A DNA stretch of 6,397 nt from Paracoccaceae bacterium. Its GTDB lineage: Bacteria; Pseudomonadota; Alphaproteobacteria; Rhodobacterales; Rhodobacteraceae. A model generated the notes under the pieces. That model had not been told where the DNA came from and searched no databases. It worked only from the letters and a program-made list of their open reading frames with translations. Shown here one piece after another: positions 6,384 through 6,397 of this stretch. The stretch's first letter is position 1, and each line of letters begins with the position of its first letter. Both the position numbers and the translations under genes were made by a program. The stretch covers positions 1-6,397 of the forward strand of contig SKWP01000289.1 in NCBI GenBank assembly GCA_007128865.1. Direction: 5' to 3'.

Positions 6384-6397
6384 TGGGGAGATCTATA

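Overview
The window is high-GC bacterial DNA dominated by one very long gene on the + strand (495-6011), followed by one probable small gene (6177-6344). Strong GC bias at third codon positions, long spurious antisense frames, and an ELWxxDGT-repeat protein without an N-terminal signal peptide would suit an alphaproteobacterium, perhaps a marine Rhodobacterales-like organism. That placement is an inference from style only; the window holds no taxonomic marker gene.

Layout. Bases 1-455 hold no gene I can support. They contain short GC-rich inverted repeats and, just before the large gene, an AT-richer stretch with repeated TTGA(C) words that could be its promoter or operator region. Bases 495-6011 encode a cysteine-free mosaic protein of about 1838 residues. 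In order it has: five ELWxxDGT repeats; an inserted block that looks like two bacterial Ig-like domains; four more ELWxxDGT repeats plus a decayed one; a putative cadherin/Ig-like domain; about 560 residues of beta-rich sequence I cannot assign; two beta-sandwich modules; a CARDB-like domain; a carboxypeptidase-regulatory-like domain; a dockerin-like pair of EF-hand/helix units; and a C-terminal module ending in a short hydrophobic tail. Bases 6012-6176 are an intergenic gap with a hairpin and an extended -10-like element. They lead to a 55-codon ORF with a near-perfect Shine-Dalgarno sequence. A 10-bp stem-loop follows it at the edge of the window.

How it may work. The large protein looks like an extracellular or surface protein built from binding and structural modules. 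I see no catalytic motif. With no signal peptide, no cysteine and an acidic-to-hydrophobic C-terminus, type I secretion is the simplest export hypothesis, although no transporter genes and no classical RTX nonapeptides are in the window. Whether the small downstream ORF is functionally linked cannot be told from this sequence. I found no RNA genes, no CRISPR array and no recognisable mobile element.
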